From Streptomyces griseofuscus (GTDB taxonomy: Bacteria > Actinomycetota > Actinomycetes > Streptomycetales > Streptomycetaceae): a DNA stretch of 64,000 nucleotides. Below the pieces are notes generated by a model, which worked only from the letters and a program-made list of their open reading frames with translations, did not search any database and was not told where the DNA came from. Below, piece by piece: positions 49,124 through 59,021 of this stretch (its first letter is position 1; each line of letters opens with the position of its first letter). The position numbers and the translations under genes were made by a program. Where the stretch lies: contig NZ_CP051006.1 of NCBI RefSeq assembly GCF_014673495.1, positions 2,666,001-2,730,000 on the forward strand. Direction: 5' to 3'.

Positions 49124-50888
49124 TCGACCAGGTCATCAGGCCGCGCAGACCCGGCCAGGTGCCATGGGTGGTGTACGAGCCGCAGTTGGTCTTCTTCGTC
49201 AGGCAGTCCAGGGTCTTGGTGACCTCGGACGGGGCGACGTAGCCGTTGCCCGCGTTGGTGGAGGCGGGCATGCCGATCGCGACCTGGTCGGGGCGCAGCG
49301 GCGGGAAGACGTTGTTCGGGTCGCCGGCCACCGGGAAGCCGGTGAGGAGCATGTCGGTCATGGCGATGTGGAAGTCGGCGCCGCCCATGGAGTGGTACTG
49401 GTTGTCGAGGCCCATGATCGGGCCGGAGTTGTAGTCCTGGACGTGCAGCAGGGTGAGGTCGCCCCGCAGGGCGTAGATCACCGGGAGGTAGGCGCCGCAG
49501 CGCGGGTCCTGGCCGCCCCACTTGCCGGTGCCGTAGTACTGGTAGCCGTTCTGCACGAAGAAGGTCTCCGGGGCCATCGTCAGCACGAACTTCGCGCCGT
49601 ACTTGGCCTTCAGGGTCTTCAGCGCGGAGATGAGGTTGACGATCACGGGCGTGGTGGGGTTCTTGAAGTCCGTGTCACTGGTGTCCAGGGACAGCGAGTG
49701 GCCCTCGAAGTCGATGTCGAGGCCGTCGAGCCCGTAGGTGTCGATGATCTTCGAGACGGAGGAGACGAAGGCGTCCCGGGCCGCCGTGGTGGTCAGCTGG
49801 ACCTGGCCGTTCTGGCCGCCGATGGAGATCAGCACCTTCTTGCCGGCCGCCTGCTTGGCCTTGATCGCCGCCTTGAAGTCGGCGTCGCTCTCCGCGTTCG
49901 GGCAGTCGATGACCGGGCAACGGGTGAACTCCACGTCCCCGGAGGTCGGTGAGGTGGGCTCGGCGAAGGCCAGGTCGATGACGTCCCAGCTGTCGGGGAC
50001 GTCCGCGAGACGGGTGTATCCGGAGCCGTTGGCGAAGCTGGCGTGGAGGTAGCCGACGAGGGCGTGGGCCGGGAGACCGGCGGAGCCGCCGCCACCCGGG
50101 TCGCCGCCCGAGCCGCCGGTGCTCGTGGTCACCACCACCGCCGCCGACTTCGCGGACTCCCCCGCGTCGTTGACCGCCGTGATCTGGAAGCTGTACGCCG
50201 TCGATGCGGTCAGCCCCGTGACGGTGGCCGAAGTCCCGCTCGCCGACTGGACCTTGACGCCGTCGCGGTAGACCGCGTACCCCGTGGCGCCGCTCACCGC
50301 CGACCAGGACAGGGCCACGGACGAGGAGGTGACGGAGAAGGCGGTCAACCCGGCCGGTACGGCGGGCGGTTGGGTGGTGCCGCCGCCCCCGCCGGGGCCG
50401 GTGAGCGAGAGGTCGTCGGCGTCGTAGGCGCCTGTGCCGTACCAACCGTGGGTGTACACCGTGACCTTGGCGGTCGAGGGCCCGGTGGTGAAGGTGGTGC
50501 TCAGCTTCTGCCAGTCCGGCGCCGACTGGGTCCAGGTGGTGACATCGGTGGTGCCGGTGCCGCTCGCGCCCAGGTAGACGTACGAGCCCCGGACGTAACC
50601 GGCCAGCGTGTACCGGGAGTTGGGCTGGACGCTCACCGTCTGGGCGCACTGGGCGTCGTCGCTGCCGGCCGGGGTGGCCTGGAGTGCCGAACTGCCGCTG
50701 TGCACAGGTGAGTTGACGGTCGTACCGGAGGAGGCGGAGCAGGTCCAGCCGGAGAGGCCGGACTCGAAGCCGCCGTTCTGGAGCACGTCCGCGTCGGCCG
50801 CACGGGCGGCCGACGAGAGCGCGGTGAGGCCGGGCACGGCGAGGGCCGTGGCCGCGAGGAGGGCGAGCAGGGGTCTGGAGCGGTCCAC
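49062..50888 (-). CDS. Secreted GH18 chitinase with carbohydrate-binding and FnIII domains
   Basis: 608 aa from GTG 50888, which has GGAGG five bases upstream (a longer frame to 50930 is less likely). Signal peptide (about 1-30), a CBM-like beta-sandwich (VLQNGGFESGLSGWTC to about 165), a Gly-rich linker, a fibronectin III domain (PAGLTAFSVTSSSVALSW to about 255), a second Gly linker, and a GH18 TIM barrel with DGLDIDFE, where Glu395 is the catalytic acid. It degrades chitin outside the cell. The architecture is typical of Streptomyces chitinases. A DasR-type site lies 49 bases upstream of the start. Confidence 0.95.
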   Translation of the reverse strand: MDRSRPLLALLAATALAVPGLTALSSAARAADADVLQNGGFESGLSGWTCSASSGTTVNSPVHSGSSALQATPAGSDDAQCAQTVSVQPNSRYTLAGYVRGSYVYLGASGTGTTDVTTWTQSAPDWQKLSTTFTTGPSTAKVTVYTHGWYGTGAYDADDLSLTGPGGGGGTTQPPAVPAGLTAFSVTSSSVALSWSAVSGATGYAVYRDGVKVQSASGTSATVTGLTASTAYSFQITAVNDAGESAKSAAVVVTTSTGGSGGDPGGGGSAGLPAHALVGYLHASFANGSGYTRLADVPDSWDVIDLAFAEPTSPTSGDVEFTRCPVIDCPNAESDADFKAAIKAKQAAGKKVLISIGGQNGQVQLTTTAARDAFVSSVSKIIDTYGLDGLDIDFEGHSLSLDTSDTDFKNPTTPVIVNLISALKTLKAKYGAKFVLTMAPETFFVQNGYQYYGTGKWGGQDPRCGAYLPVIYALRGDLTLLHVQDYNSGPIMGLDNQYHSMGGADFHIAMTDMLLTGFPVAGDPNNVFPPLRPDQVAIGMPASTNAGNGYVAPSEVTKTLDCLTKKTNCGSYTTHGTWPGLRGLMTWSINWDRYSNWEFQKTFDGYFG

Positions 50889-50935
50889 AAAGGCCTCCGG
50901 GCAGGGGGGAGTTGGAGGGTGGAACGGCACTCAAT

Positions 50936-50949
50936 TTGGTCCAGACCAA
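50936..50949. promoter_or_regulatory. DasR-responsive element (dre) / chitinase promoter repeat
   Basis: TTGGTCCAGACCAA, arms TTGGTC/GACCAA. From memory, the dre consensus is A(C/T)TGGTCTAGACCA(G/C)T and the direct repeat of streptomycete chitinase promoters is TGGTCCAGACCT; the site differs from the dre core by one base. It lies 48 bases before the chitinase start codon, the expected operator position. DasR represses chitin and GlcNAc genes and is released by glucosamine-6-phosphate. Confidence 0.85.
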
Positions 50950-50971
50950 TCCTGGTGTCAAGACATGCGCG

Positions 50972-51430
50972 CTACCCGTCCTCCCCCGCTCCCAGCGCCA
51001 GCCGTGCCGCCGCCTCGTGCATCGCCAGTTCCAGCAGCGCCGCGTCAATCAGCGTGCCGGAGCCGTCCGGCGGCACCAGCCAGCGCACCCCGCGGCTCGC
51101 CCGGCCCGGATGCGGTACGACGATCCAGGTGCCGTTCCCCGCGGCGCGCACCCCGGTGCCCAGCCAGCGCTCCGCGGTGCCCGGCGCCACGAAGAACCCG
51201 ATCCGGTTGTCGCCGAAGTCGGCGAGCACCGGGCCGGTCCTGCCGAGCATCCGGGTCAGCACGTCCAGCGTCGGGTGGCCCAGATGGGCCGGCAGGATCA
51301 GCACGTCCCAGGCCCGGCCCGCGGGCAGCAGCGCGACCCCGTGCGGATTGCGCTCCCACTCCCGGCGGCACCCCCGGGGGTCCGGTGCCACGGATGCCAG
51401 CCACGCCACCGCCGCCTTCGTCCCGCCCAT
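50972..51430 (-). CDS. Conserved streptomycete protein of unknown function
   Basis: 152 aa from ATG 51430 (MGGTKAAVAWLASV). Recognisable segments are REWERNPHGVALLPAGRAWD, LPAHLGHPTLDVL, ADFGDNRIGFFVAPGTAERW and WIVVPHPGRASRGVRWLVPP. This pattern recalls the N-terminal part of bifunctional primase/polymerase-like (Prim-Pol) domain proteins of streptomycetes, but no catalytic acidic residues are certain. The Shine-Dalgarno GGGAGG is inside the 3' arm of a long hairpin (51436-51497), so expression may be controlled post-transcriptionally or be low. Function not known. Confidence 0.75.
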   Translation of the reverse strand: MGGTKAAVAWLASVAPDPRGCRREWERNPHGVALLPAGRAWDVLILPAHLGHPTLDVLTRMLGRTGPVLADFGDNRIGFFVAPGTAERWLGTGVRAAGNGTWIVVPHPGRASRGVRWLVPPDGSGTLIDAALLELAMHEAAARLALGAGEDG

Positions 51431-51435
51431 GCGCA

Positions 51436-51497
51436 GGCCTCCCGCTCTCCTCGGTGCGCGACGCGCTCGCGTCGCCTCGAAGGGAGAGAGGGAGGCC
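51436..51497 (-). promoter_or_regulatory. Nested hairpin that buries a Shine-Dalgarno, or terminator of the pot operon
   Basis: Outer stem 51436-51450 with 51483-51497, 14 of 15 bases pairing; inside it is a second perfect stem (arms GCGACGCG and CGCGTCGC, about 51459-51476). On the minus-strand RNA the outer 3' arm contains GGGAGG, the ribosome-binding site of the gene starting at 51430. Folding would block that site. It lies 57 bases after the stop of the FAD oxidase gene, so a terminator role is equally possible. Confidence 0.65.
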
Positions 51498-51553
51498 GTA
51501 CCGGAGCATTACGCGGGTTCCGGGACCCTCGGGGGTGACCTGGGTCACGCGAA

Positions 51554-52984
51554 CTAGCTGTCGAAGCCCAGGCCCAGCTTGTCCATCGTGCGCAGCCACA
51601 GGTTCCGGCGGCCGCCGTGGGCGTCCGCACGGGCCAGCGACCACTTGGTGAGGGCGATACCGGTCCAGGCGAACGGCTCCGGCGGGAACGGCAGCGGCCG
51701 CTTGCGCACCATCTCCAGCTCGGTGCGCTCGGTGCGCTCGCCGTCCAGCAGGTCGAGCATCACGTCCGCACCGAAGCGGGTCGCGCCGACGCCGAGGCCG
51801 GTGAAGCCCGCCGCGTACGCCACCTTGTCCTGGTGGGCGGTGCCGAAGAACGCCGAGAAGCGGGAGCAGGTGTCGATCGCGCCGCCCCAGGCGTGGGTGA
51901 AGCGGGTGCCCTCCAGCTGCGGGAAGCAGGTGAAGAAATGCCCGGCGAGCTTGGCATAGGTCTCGGGGCGGTCGTCGTACTCCGCCCGGACCCGGCCGCC
52001 GTAATGGTGGACGGCGTCGTAACCGCCCCACAGGATCCGGTTGTCGGCGGACAGCCGGAAGTAGTGGAACTGGTTGGCGCTGTCGCCGAGCCCCTGCCTG
52101 CCCTGCCAGCCGATCTGCGCGAGCTGCGCCTCGCTCAGCGGCTCGGTCATCAGCGCGTAGTCGTAGACCGGGACGGTGTACGAGCGCACCCGGCGCAGCA
52201 GGCTCGGGAAGATGTTGGTGCCGAGCGCGACCTTGCGGGCGCGGACGGCGCCGTACGGGGTGCGGACGGCCATCCCGGCGCCGTACTGCTTGAGGGTGAG
52301 CGCGGGCGTGTGCTCGTACACCCGCACCCCGAGCCGGACGCACGCCTGCTTCAGGCCCCAGGCGAGCTTCGCGGGGTGCAGCATGGCGACGCCCCGGCGG
52401 TCCCACAGGCCCGCCTTGAAGGTCGGCGAGTTCACCTCGGCGCGCAGGGCGGCCTCGTCCAGGAAGTCGACGCCGTCCGCCAGGCCCCGCTCCTGGAGCT
52501 CCTTGTGCCAGTCGCGCAGCTCCGCGGCCTGGTAGGTCTCAGTGGCCACGTCAATCTCGCCGGTGCGCTCGAACTCGCAGTCGATGCCGTGCCGGGCGAC
52601 GGCCGCCTCGATCTCGTCGAGGTTGCGCCGGCCCAGCTCCTCCAGCTTGTGGATCTCCGCGGGCCAGCGGGTCAGCCCGTTGGACAGGCCGTGGGTGAGG
52701 GAGGCGGCGCAGAAGCCGCCGTTGCGGCCGGAGGCGGCCCAGCCCACCTCGCGGCCTTCCAGCAGGACCACGTCCCGCTGCGGGTCGCGCTCCTTGGCGA
52801 TGAGCGCGGTCCACAGTCCGCTGTAGCCGCCGCCGACGACCAGCAGATCGCAGGTCTCGGAGCCGGTGAGGGCGGGCTCGGGCGCCGGCTTGCCGGGGTC
52901 TTCCAGCCAGTACGGGACCGGCTGGGCTTCGGAGAGAGAGGAGATCCAGTTGTCTTGGCCACGACTCATGGCGCTTGGGGCCAT
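51554..52984 (-). CDS. FAD-dependent amine oxidase, probable gamma-glutamylputrescine oxidase (PuuB-like)
   Basis: 476 aa from ATG 52984 with AGGGAG upstream. DAO-type flavoenzyme: Rossmann motif GGGYSG at 51-56, acidic ribose-binding Glu76 after the second strand (VVLLEGREVGWAASGRNGG), and the C-terminal GFTGLGVGATRFGADVMLDL FAD contact. The WAASGRNGGF segment is typical of PuuB/glycine-oxidase-like members. Last gene of the pot operon (85 bases after potC), so oxidation of a glutamylated or free polyamine is the likely reaction, feeding the aldehyde dehydrogenase encoded first in the operon. The specific substrate is inferred. Confidence 0.88.
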   Translation of the reverse strand: MAPSAMSRGQDNWISSLSEAQPVPYWLEDPGKPAPEPALTGSETCDLLVVGGGYSGLWTALIAKERDPQRDVVLLEGREVGWAASGRNGGFCAASLTHGLSNGLTRWPAEIHKLEELGRRNLDEIEAAVARHGIDCEFERTGEIDVATETYQAAELRDWHKELQERGLADGVDFLDEAALRAEVNSPTFKAGLWDRRGVAMLHPAKLAWGLKQACVRLGVRVYEHTPALTLKQYGAGMAVRTPYGAVRARKVALGTNIFPSLLRRVRSYTVPVYDYALMTEPLSEAQLAQIGWQGRQGLGDSANQFHYFRLSADNRILWGGYDAVHHYGGRVRAEYDDRPETYAKLAGHFFTCFPQLEGTRFTHAWGGAIDTCSRFSAFFGTAHQDKVAYAAGFTGLGVGATRFGADVMLDLLDGERTERTELEMVRKRPLPFPPEPFAWTGIALTKWSLARADAHGGRRNLWLRTMDKLGLGFDS

Positions 52985-53030
52985 GATTTCAACTCCCTAC
53001 AGAGATTTTTCGCGCTTTTCGGCGGTGCGT

Positions 53031-53060
53031 TTTTTCGCTGTGCGATTTTTCGCTGTGCGC
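53031..53060. repeat. Two tandem 15-bp AT-rich repeats
   Basis: Copies 53031-53045 and 53046-53060 share TTTTTCGCTGTGCG; a degenerate third copy precedes them. The block occupies the potC-oxidase gap and is conspicuously T-rich for this genome. It may be an RNA-processing or translation-tuning spacer, or slippage. Confidence 0.6.
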
Positions 53061-53069
53061 TTGTTCGGC

Positions 53070-53870
53070 TTACGCCTTTTGACTGTTACGGCGATTGTTG
53101 ATCAGCATCGACACGAGCACCAGCAGCACCGCGAGAAGGAACATCGCCGTGCCGATCACATTGATCTGAACGGGCGTTCCGCGCTGTGCCGAGCCCCAGA
53201 CGAACATGGGGAAGGTGACGGTCGAGCCGGCGTTGAAATTGGTGATGATGAAATCGTCGAAGGAGAGCGCGAAGGACAGCAGCGCGCCCGCGGCGATTCC
53301 GGGTGCCGCGATCGGCAGGGTGACCCGCAGGAAGGTCTGCACGGGCCCGGCGTACAGGTCCCGGGCGGCCTCTTCCAGGCGCGGGTCCATCGACATCACA
53401 CGGGCCTTGACGGCGGTGACGACGAAGCTCAGACAGAACATGATGTGGGCGATCAGGATCGTCCAGAACCCCAGCTGGGCGCCCATGTTGAGGAACAGGG
53501 TGAGCAGCGAGGCGGCCATGACGACCTCGGGCATCGCCATCGGCAGGAAGATCAGCGAGTTGATGGCGCCGCGGGCGCGGAAGCGGTAGCGGACCAGCGC
53601 GAAGGAGATCATCGTGCCGAGGACGGTGGCGCCCAGCGTCGCCCAGACGGCGATCTGGAGGCTGATGGACAGCGAGTTGCACATGTCGGCGACGCCGCAC
53701 GGCTGTTTCCAGGCGTCCAGGGAGAACTGCTGCCACTGGTAGTTGAAGCGCCCCTTCGGTTTGTTGAAGGAGAACACCGTGACGATGACGTTGGGCAGCA
53801 GCAGATACGCGAGGGTGAAGAGTCCCGCGATGACGACGAGATGGCGCTTGAGCCAGTTGACGACGGGCAT
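53070..53870 (-). CDS. potC: Polyamine ABC transporter permease PotC
   Basis: 266 aa, six predicted helices. The permease EAA loop is present (EEAARDLYAGPVQTFLRVTLP), the contact site for the PotA ATPase. The N-terminal NWLKRHLVVIAGLFTLAYLLLP and the F-S-F-N-x-P-K-G segment (FSFNKPKGRFNYQW) are typical of PotC. Its ATG begins at the base after the potB stop (TAAATG), and gene order potD-potA-potB-potC is complete. It forms the channel with PotB for spermidine/putrescine uptake. Confidence 0.95.
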   Translation of the reverse strand: MPVVNWLKRHLVVIAGLFTLAYLLLPNVIVTVFSFNKPKGRFNYQWQQFSLDAWKQPCGVADMCNSLSISLQIAVWATLGATVLGTMISFALVRYRFRARGAINSLIFLPMAMPEVVMAASLLTLFLNMGAQLGFWTILIAHIMFCLSFVVTAVKARVMSMDPRLEEAARDLYAGPVQTFLRVTLPIAAPGIAAGALLSFALSFDDFIITNFNAGSTVTFPMFVWGSAQRGTPVQINVIGTAMFLLAVLLVLVSMLINNRRNSQKA

Positions 53871-54799
53871 TTAGACCAGGTCCTCCGTCCCGGACCGGCG
53901 GATGTAGATCGTCACCATGACCAGGATCGCGGCCATGAGGATGAAGGAGAGGGCCGCCGCCGTCGGATAGTCCAGGATGCGCAGGAACTGCGTCTGGATC
54001 ACATTGCCGATCATGCGGGTGTCGGTGGAGCCGAGGAGTTCGGAGTTGACGTAGTCACCGGCCGCCGGGATGAAGGTCAGCAGCGTGCCGGAGACCACGC
54101 CCGGCATCGACAGCGGGAAGGTCACCTTGCGGAAGGTGGTCGACGGCTTGGCGTACAGATCGCCGGCCGCCTCGTGCAGCCGTCCGTCGATCCGCTCCAG
54201 CGAGGTGTACAGCGGCAGGATCATGAACGGCAGGAAGTTGTACGTCAGTCCGCACACCACCGCGAGCGGGGTGGCCAGCACCCGGTCGCCTGCCGTCCAG
54301 CCGAGGAAGTTGGTGAGATCCAGGATGTGCAGCGAGTTGAGCGCGTGCACGACCGGGCCGTTGTCGGCGAGGATCGTCTTCCAGGCCAGGGTGCGGATCA
54401 GGAAGCTGGTGAAGAAGGGCGCGATCACCAGGATCATGATCAGGTTGCGCCAGCGGCCCGCGCGGAAGGCGATCAGATAGGCCAGCGGGTAGCCGAGCAA
54501 CAGGCACAGCACGGTGGCACCGGCGGCGTAGAAGATGGACCGCAGGAACTGGGGCCAGTACTCGGAGAAGGCGTTCCAGTAGGTCGCGAAGTGCCAGGTG
54601 ACCTTGTAGCCCTCCTCCAGGGAGCCCGTCTGCACGGACGTGGAGGCCTGGTAGACCAGCGGCAGCGCGAAGAAGACGACCAGCCACAGGATGCCGGGCA
54701 GCAGCAGCCAGTACGGGGTGAACCGGCCGCGCTTGCGCGGGGGCTTCGCCGTCGGTTCGGCGGGGGCGAGCGGCGGGGGCGCCTCGGTGAGTGTCGACA

Positions 54800-54800
<1 letters not shown>
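53871..54800 (-). CDS. potB: Polyamine ABC transporter permease PotB
   Basis: 309 aa from ATG 54800, which shares a base with the potA stop (TGATG). A Pro-rich cytosolic head (1-28) precedes six helices beginning WLLLPGILWLVVFFALPLVY. The EAA-type loop is LHEAAGDLYAKPSTTFRKVTFP. It pairs with PotC. Longer upstream frames overlap potA and are shadows. Confidence 0.95.
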
Positions 54801-55953
<1,153 letters not shown>

Positions 55954-55957
<4 letters not shown>

Positions 55958-57201
55958 GCCCCTGTGAGCTTGGAGAACTTCTGCTGGTAGGCGGTCTCTT
56001 CCTTCTGCGTCAGGGCGCGGAAGGGGTGGGACTTCGCCTGCATGGCCTTGTCGGGCACGATCAGCGGGTTGCTCGCGGCCGACTTGTCGATTTTGGCGAG
56101 GTAGGGAACGACTCCCTCGACCGGGCTCACGTAGTTGACGTAGGCGGCGAGTTCGGCGGCCGGCTCGGGCTCGAAGTAGTAGTCGATGAGCCGCTCGGCG
56201 TTGGTCTTGTGACGCGCCTTGTTGGGGACCAACAGGTTGTCGGTCGACGTCATGTAGCCGCTGTCCGGGATGAGGTAGCCGACGTCCGGGTTGTCGGCCT
56301 GGAGCTGGACGATGTCGCCGCCCCAGGCGACACAGGCGGCGATGTCGCCCTTGGCCAGGTCGGAGGTGTAGTCGTTGCCGGTGAAGCGGCGGATCTGGCC
56401 CTTGTCGACGGCCTTCTGGAGGCGGGCGATGGCCGCGTCGTAGTCGTCGGCGGTGACCTTCGCCGGGTCCTTGCCGAGGTCCAGCAGGGTCATGCCGACG
56501 GTGTCGCGCATCTCGGTCAGGAAGCTGACGCGGCCTTTGAGCCTGGGGTTGTCCAGGAGGTCGGAGACCGACTTCACCTCGACGCCGTCCAGGGCCTTCT
56601 TGTTGAAGGCGATGACGGTGGAGATGCCCTGCCAGGGGTAGGAGTAGGCGCGGCCCGGGTCCCAGTCGGGGTCGCGGAACTGGTCCGAGAGGTTGGCGAA
56701 GGCGTGCGGCAGATTGGCCGCGTCCAGCTTCTGGACGTAGCCGAGCCGGATCATGCGGGCGGCCAGCCAGTCGGTGAGGACGATCAGGTCGCGGCCGGTG
56801 TCCTGGCCCGCGGCGAGCTCCGGCTGGATCTTGCCGAAGAACTCGTCGTTGTCGTTGATGTCCTCGGTGTACTTGACCTGGATGCCGGTCCGCTTGGCGA
56901 ACGCGTCGAGGGTGGGGTGGTGCTTGCCCGAGTCGTCCACGTCGATGTACTCGGGCCAGTTGGAGAAGTTGACGACCTTCTCGGTGGCCGAGTGGTCGTC
57001 GGCGGACACACCGCCCTGGTTCTTGGACGCGGCGGGGATGCCGCAGGCGCTCAGCGTCCCGAGTCCGCCGATCGCGAGTGCGCCACCGGCGGAGGCGCGC
57101 AGCAGCGAACGGCGGGTCAGCTCGGCCCTGGCGCTGCGGAAACTCCGGCGTATGGCGGCCTTTTCGACCGGTGTCAGGCGGTCGGGCTCGTAACTCTCCA
57201 T
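55954..57201 (-). CDS. potD: Spermidine/putrescine-binding lipoprotein PotD
   Basis: 415 aa from ATG 57201. A cytosolic head of about 28 residues is followed by a twin-arginine motif (TRRSLLRASAGGALAIGG) and lipobox LSAC, so it is probably Tat-exported and lipid-anchored. The mature part is a family 1 binding protein: VVNFSNWPEYID at the start, YPWQGISTVIAFNKKAL and AACVAWGGDIVQLQ with aromatic and acidic residues for polyamine binding. Start of the transporter block, 105 bases after the aldehyde dehydrogenase gene. Confidence 0.95.
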
Positions 57202-57306
57202 GCGCGTGGTGGCCTTTCGGGAGGGAAGGGGGTGCCCGGTGGAGGGGACGGGCGTCTTACCCGGCGAAGCGGACCGCGGGCGGGGGCCCCGCGGCCGGGG
57301 GTCGCT

Positions 57307-58842
57307 CTACCGGTCCCCGAAGATCGTGCGGTGCCAGTCCTTGCGGGCCACCGCGGTGTTGTCGAACATTACGTGCTTGACCTGCGTGTACTCCTCAAAG
57401 GAATACATCGACATGTCCTTGCCGAAGCCCGAGGCCTTGTAGCCTCCGTGCGGCATCTCGCTGATGATCGGGATGTGATCGTTGATCCACACACAGCCCG
57501 CCTTGATGTCGCGGGTGGCACGGTTGGCCCGGTAGACGCTGCCGCTCCAGGCGGAGGCGGCGAGGCCGTACGGGGTGTCGTTGGCGAGCCGGATGCCCTC
57601 GTCGTCGGTGTCGAAGGGCAGGACGACCAGTACGGGTCCGAAGATCTCGGACTGGACGATCTCGCTGTCCTGGGCGGCGCCGGCGATGAGGGTGGGCCGG
57701 TAGTAGGCGCCCTTGGCCAGATCGCCGCCGGGGGCCTCGCCGCCGGTGACCACACGGGCGTAGGCGCGGGCGCGCTCCACGAAGCCGGCGACGCGGTCGC
57801 GCTGGGCGTGCGAGATGAGCGGCCCGAGGTCGGTGCCGGGGGCGAACGGGTCGCCGAGCCGCACGGTCTCCATCAGGGCGGCGGTGCGCTCCACGAACGC
57901 CTCGTACAGCGGCCGCTGGACATAGGCGCGGGTGGCGGCGGTGCAGTCCTGGCCGGTGTTGATGAGCGCGCCGGCCACGGCCCCGTTGACGGCGGCGTCC
58001 AGGTCGGCGTCGTCGAACACGACGAACGGTGCCTTGCCGCCCAGCTCCAGGTGGAGCCGCTTGACGGTGGCGGTGGCGACCTCGGCGACGCGCTTGCCGA
58101 CGCCGGTGGAGCCGGTGAAGGAGGTCATGGCGACATCGGGGTGCCCGACCAGGTGCTCACCGGCCTCCCTGCCGGTGCCGGTGACGATGTTGATCACACC
58201 GTCCGGGAGGCCCGCGGCGGTGGCGGCCTGGGCGAAGAGCAGCGAGGTCAGGGGGGTCAGCTCGGCGGGCTTGAGCACGATGGTGTTGCCCGCGGCGATC
58301 GCCGGGAGCACCTTCCAGGCGGCCATCTGGAGCGGGTAGTTCCAGGGCGCGATGGACCCGACGACACCGATCGGCTCGCGCCGGACGTACGAGGTGTGGT
58401 CGCCGGAGTACTCACCGGCGGACTGCCCCTGGAGGTGCCGGGCGGCGCCCGCGAAGAAGGCCGTGTTGTCGACGGTCCCGGGGACGTCGAACTCGCGGCT
58501 CAGCTTGAGCGGCTTGCCGCACTGGAGCGACTCCGCGCGGGCGAAGTCCTCGGCGCGCTCGGCGAGCACGGCGGCGAAGCGGTGCAGGGCGTCCGAGCGC
58601 TCGCCGGGGGTGGCCGAGGCCCAGCCCGGGAAGGCCGCGCGCGCGGCGGCGACGGCCGCGTCGACGTCGTCGGTGCCGGCCAGGTCGTAGCTGTACACCT
58701 CGTCGCCGGTGGCCGGGTCGACCACGGCGTGGCGGCGCCCCGAGGTGCCCTTGGTCAGACGGCCGGCGATGAACTGAGCGCCTTCCGCGAAACGGTCCGC
58801 TGCGGGAAATCGTTCCTGGCTGGCGGTGCCCGGGTTGTGCAT
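57307..58842 (-). CDS. Aminobutyraldehyde-type aldehyde dehydrogenase
   Basis: 511 aa from ATG 58842 (MHNPGTASQERF) with GGAGGAGAG upstream; the frame open to 58941 is unsupported. ALDH signatures: SIAPWNYPLQ, VLKPAELTP, FTGSTGVGKRVAEV, general base Glu266 in LELGGK and nucleophile Cys300 in NTGQDC. It resembles gamma-aminobutyraldehyde / gamma-glutamyl-aminobutyraldehyde dehydrogenases (PuuC/PatD-type). First gene of the operon with potDABC and the amine oxidase, so it should oxidise the aldehyde that the oxidase releases, giving GABA or gamma-glutamyl-GABA. Confidence 0.9.
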   Translation of the reverse strand: MHNPGTASQERFPAADRFAEGAQFIAGRLTKGTSGRRHAVVDPATGDEVYSYDLAGTDDVDAAVAAARAAFPGWASATPGERSDALHRFAAVLAERAEDFARAESLQCGKPLKLSREFDVPGTVDNTAFFAGAARHLQGQSAGEYSGDHTSYVRREPIGVVGSIAPWNYPLQMAAWKVLPAIAAGNTIVLKPAELTPLTSLLFAQAATAAGLPDGVINIVTGTGREAGEHLVGHPDVAMTSFTGSTGVGKRVAEVATATVKRLHLELGGKAPFVVFDDADLDAAVNGAVAGALINTGQDCTAATRAYVQRPLYEAFVERTAALMETVRLGDPFAPGTDLGPLISHAQRDRVAGFVERARAYARVVTGGEAPGGDLAKGAYYRPTLIAGAAQDSEIVQSEIFGPVLVVLPFDTDDEGIRLANDTPYGLAASAWSGSVYRANRATRDIKAGCVWINDHIPIISEMPHGGYKASGFGKDMSMYSFEEYTQVKHVMFDNTAVARKDWHRTIFGDR

Positions 58843-58943
58843 GTCGCTCTCCTCCGCCGATCGCCCCCGTCCCGGGGGTGGGTGGCGTAGCTCCAGCTCG
58901 ATTTGAGTGCCGATCCTGACAGAGCTATACGCCTCCAACAAGT

Positions 58944-58979
58944 GATTCCGTTGTTGCCTTTTGGTTACGCGACGGAATC
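58944..58979. promoter_or_regulatory. Candidate operator upstream of the polyamine operon
   Basis: Perfect 8-bp arms GATTCCGT (58944-58951) and ACGGAATC (58972-58979) spaced by 20 bases, about 100 bases before the first gene of the polyamine operon and 43 bases before the divergent NADAR gene. Position and symmetry suit a regulator of either gene. No known regulator matched. Confidence 0.35.
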
Positions 58980-59021
58980 TGTCGACCAGGTGTCGAGTCG
59001 GGCGAGGAAAAGCCGGACGGA

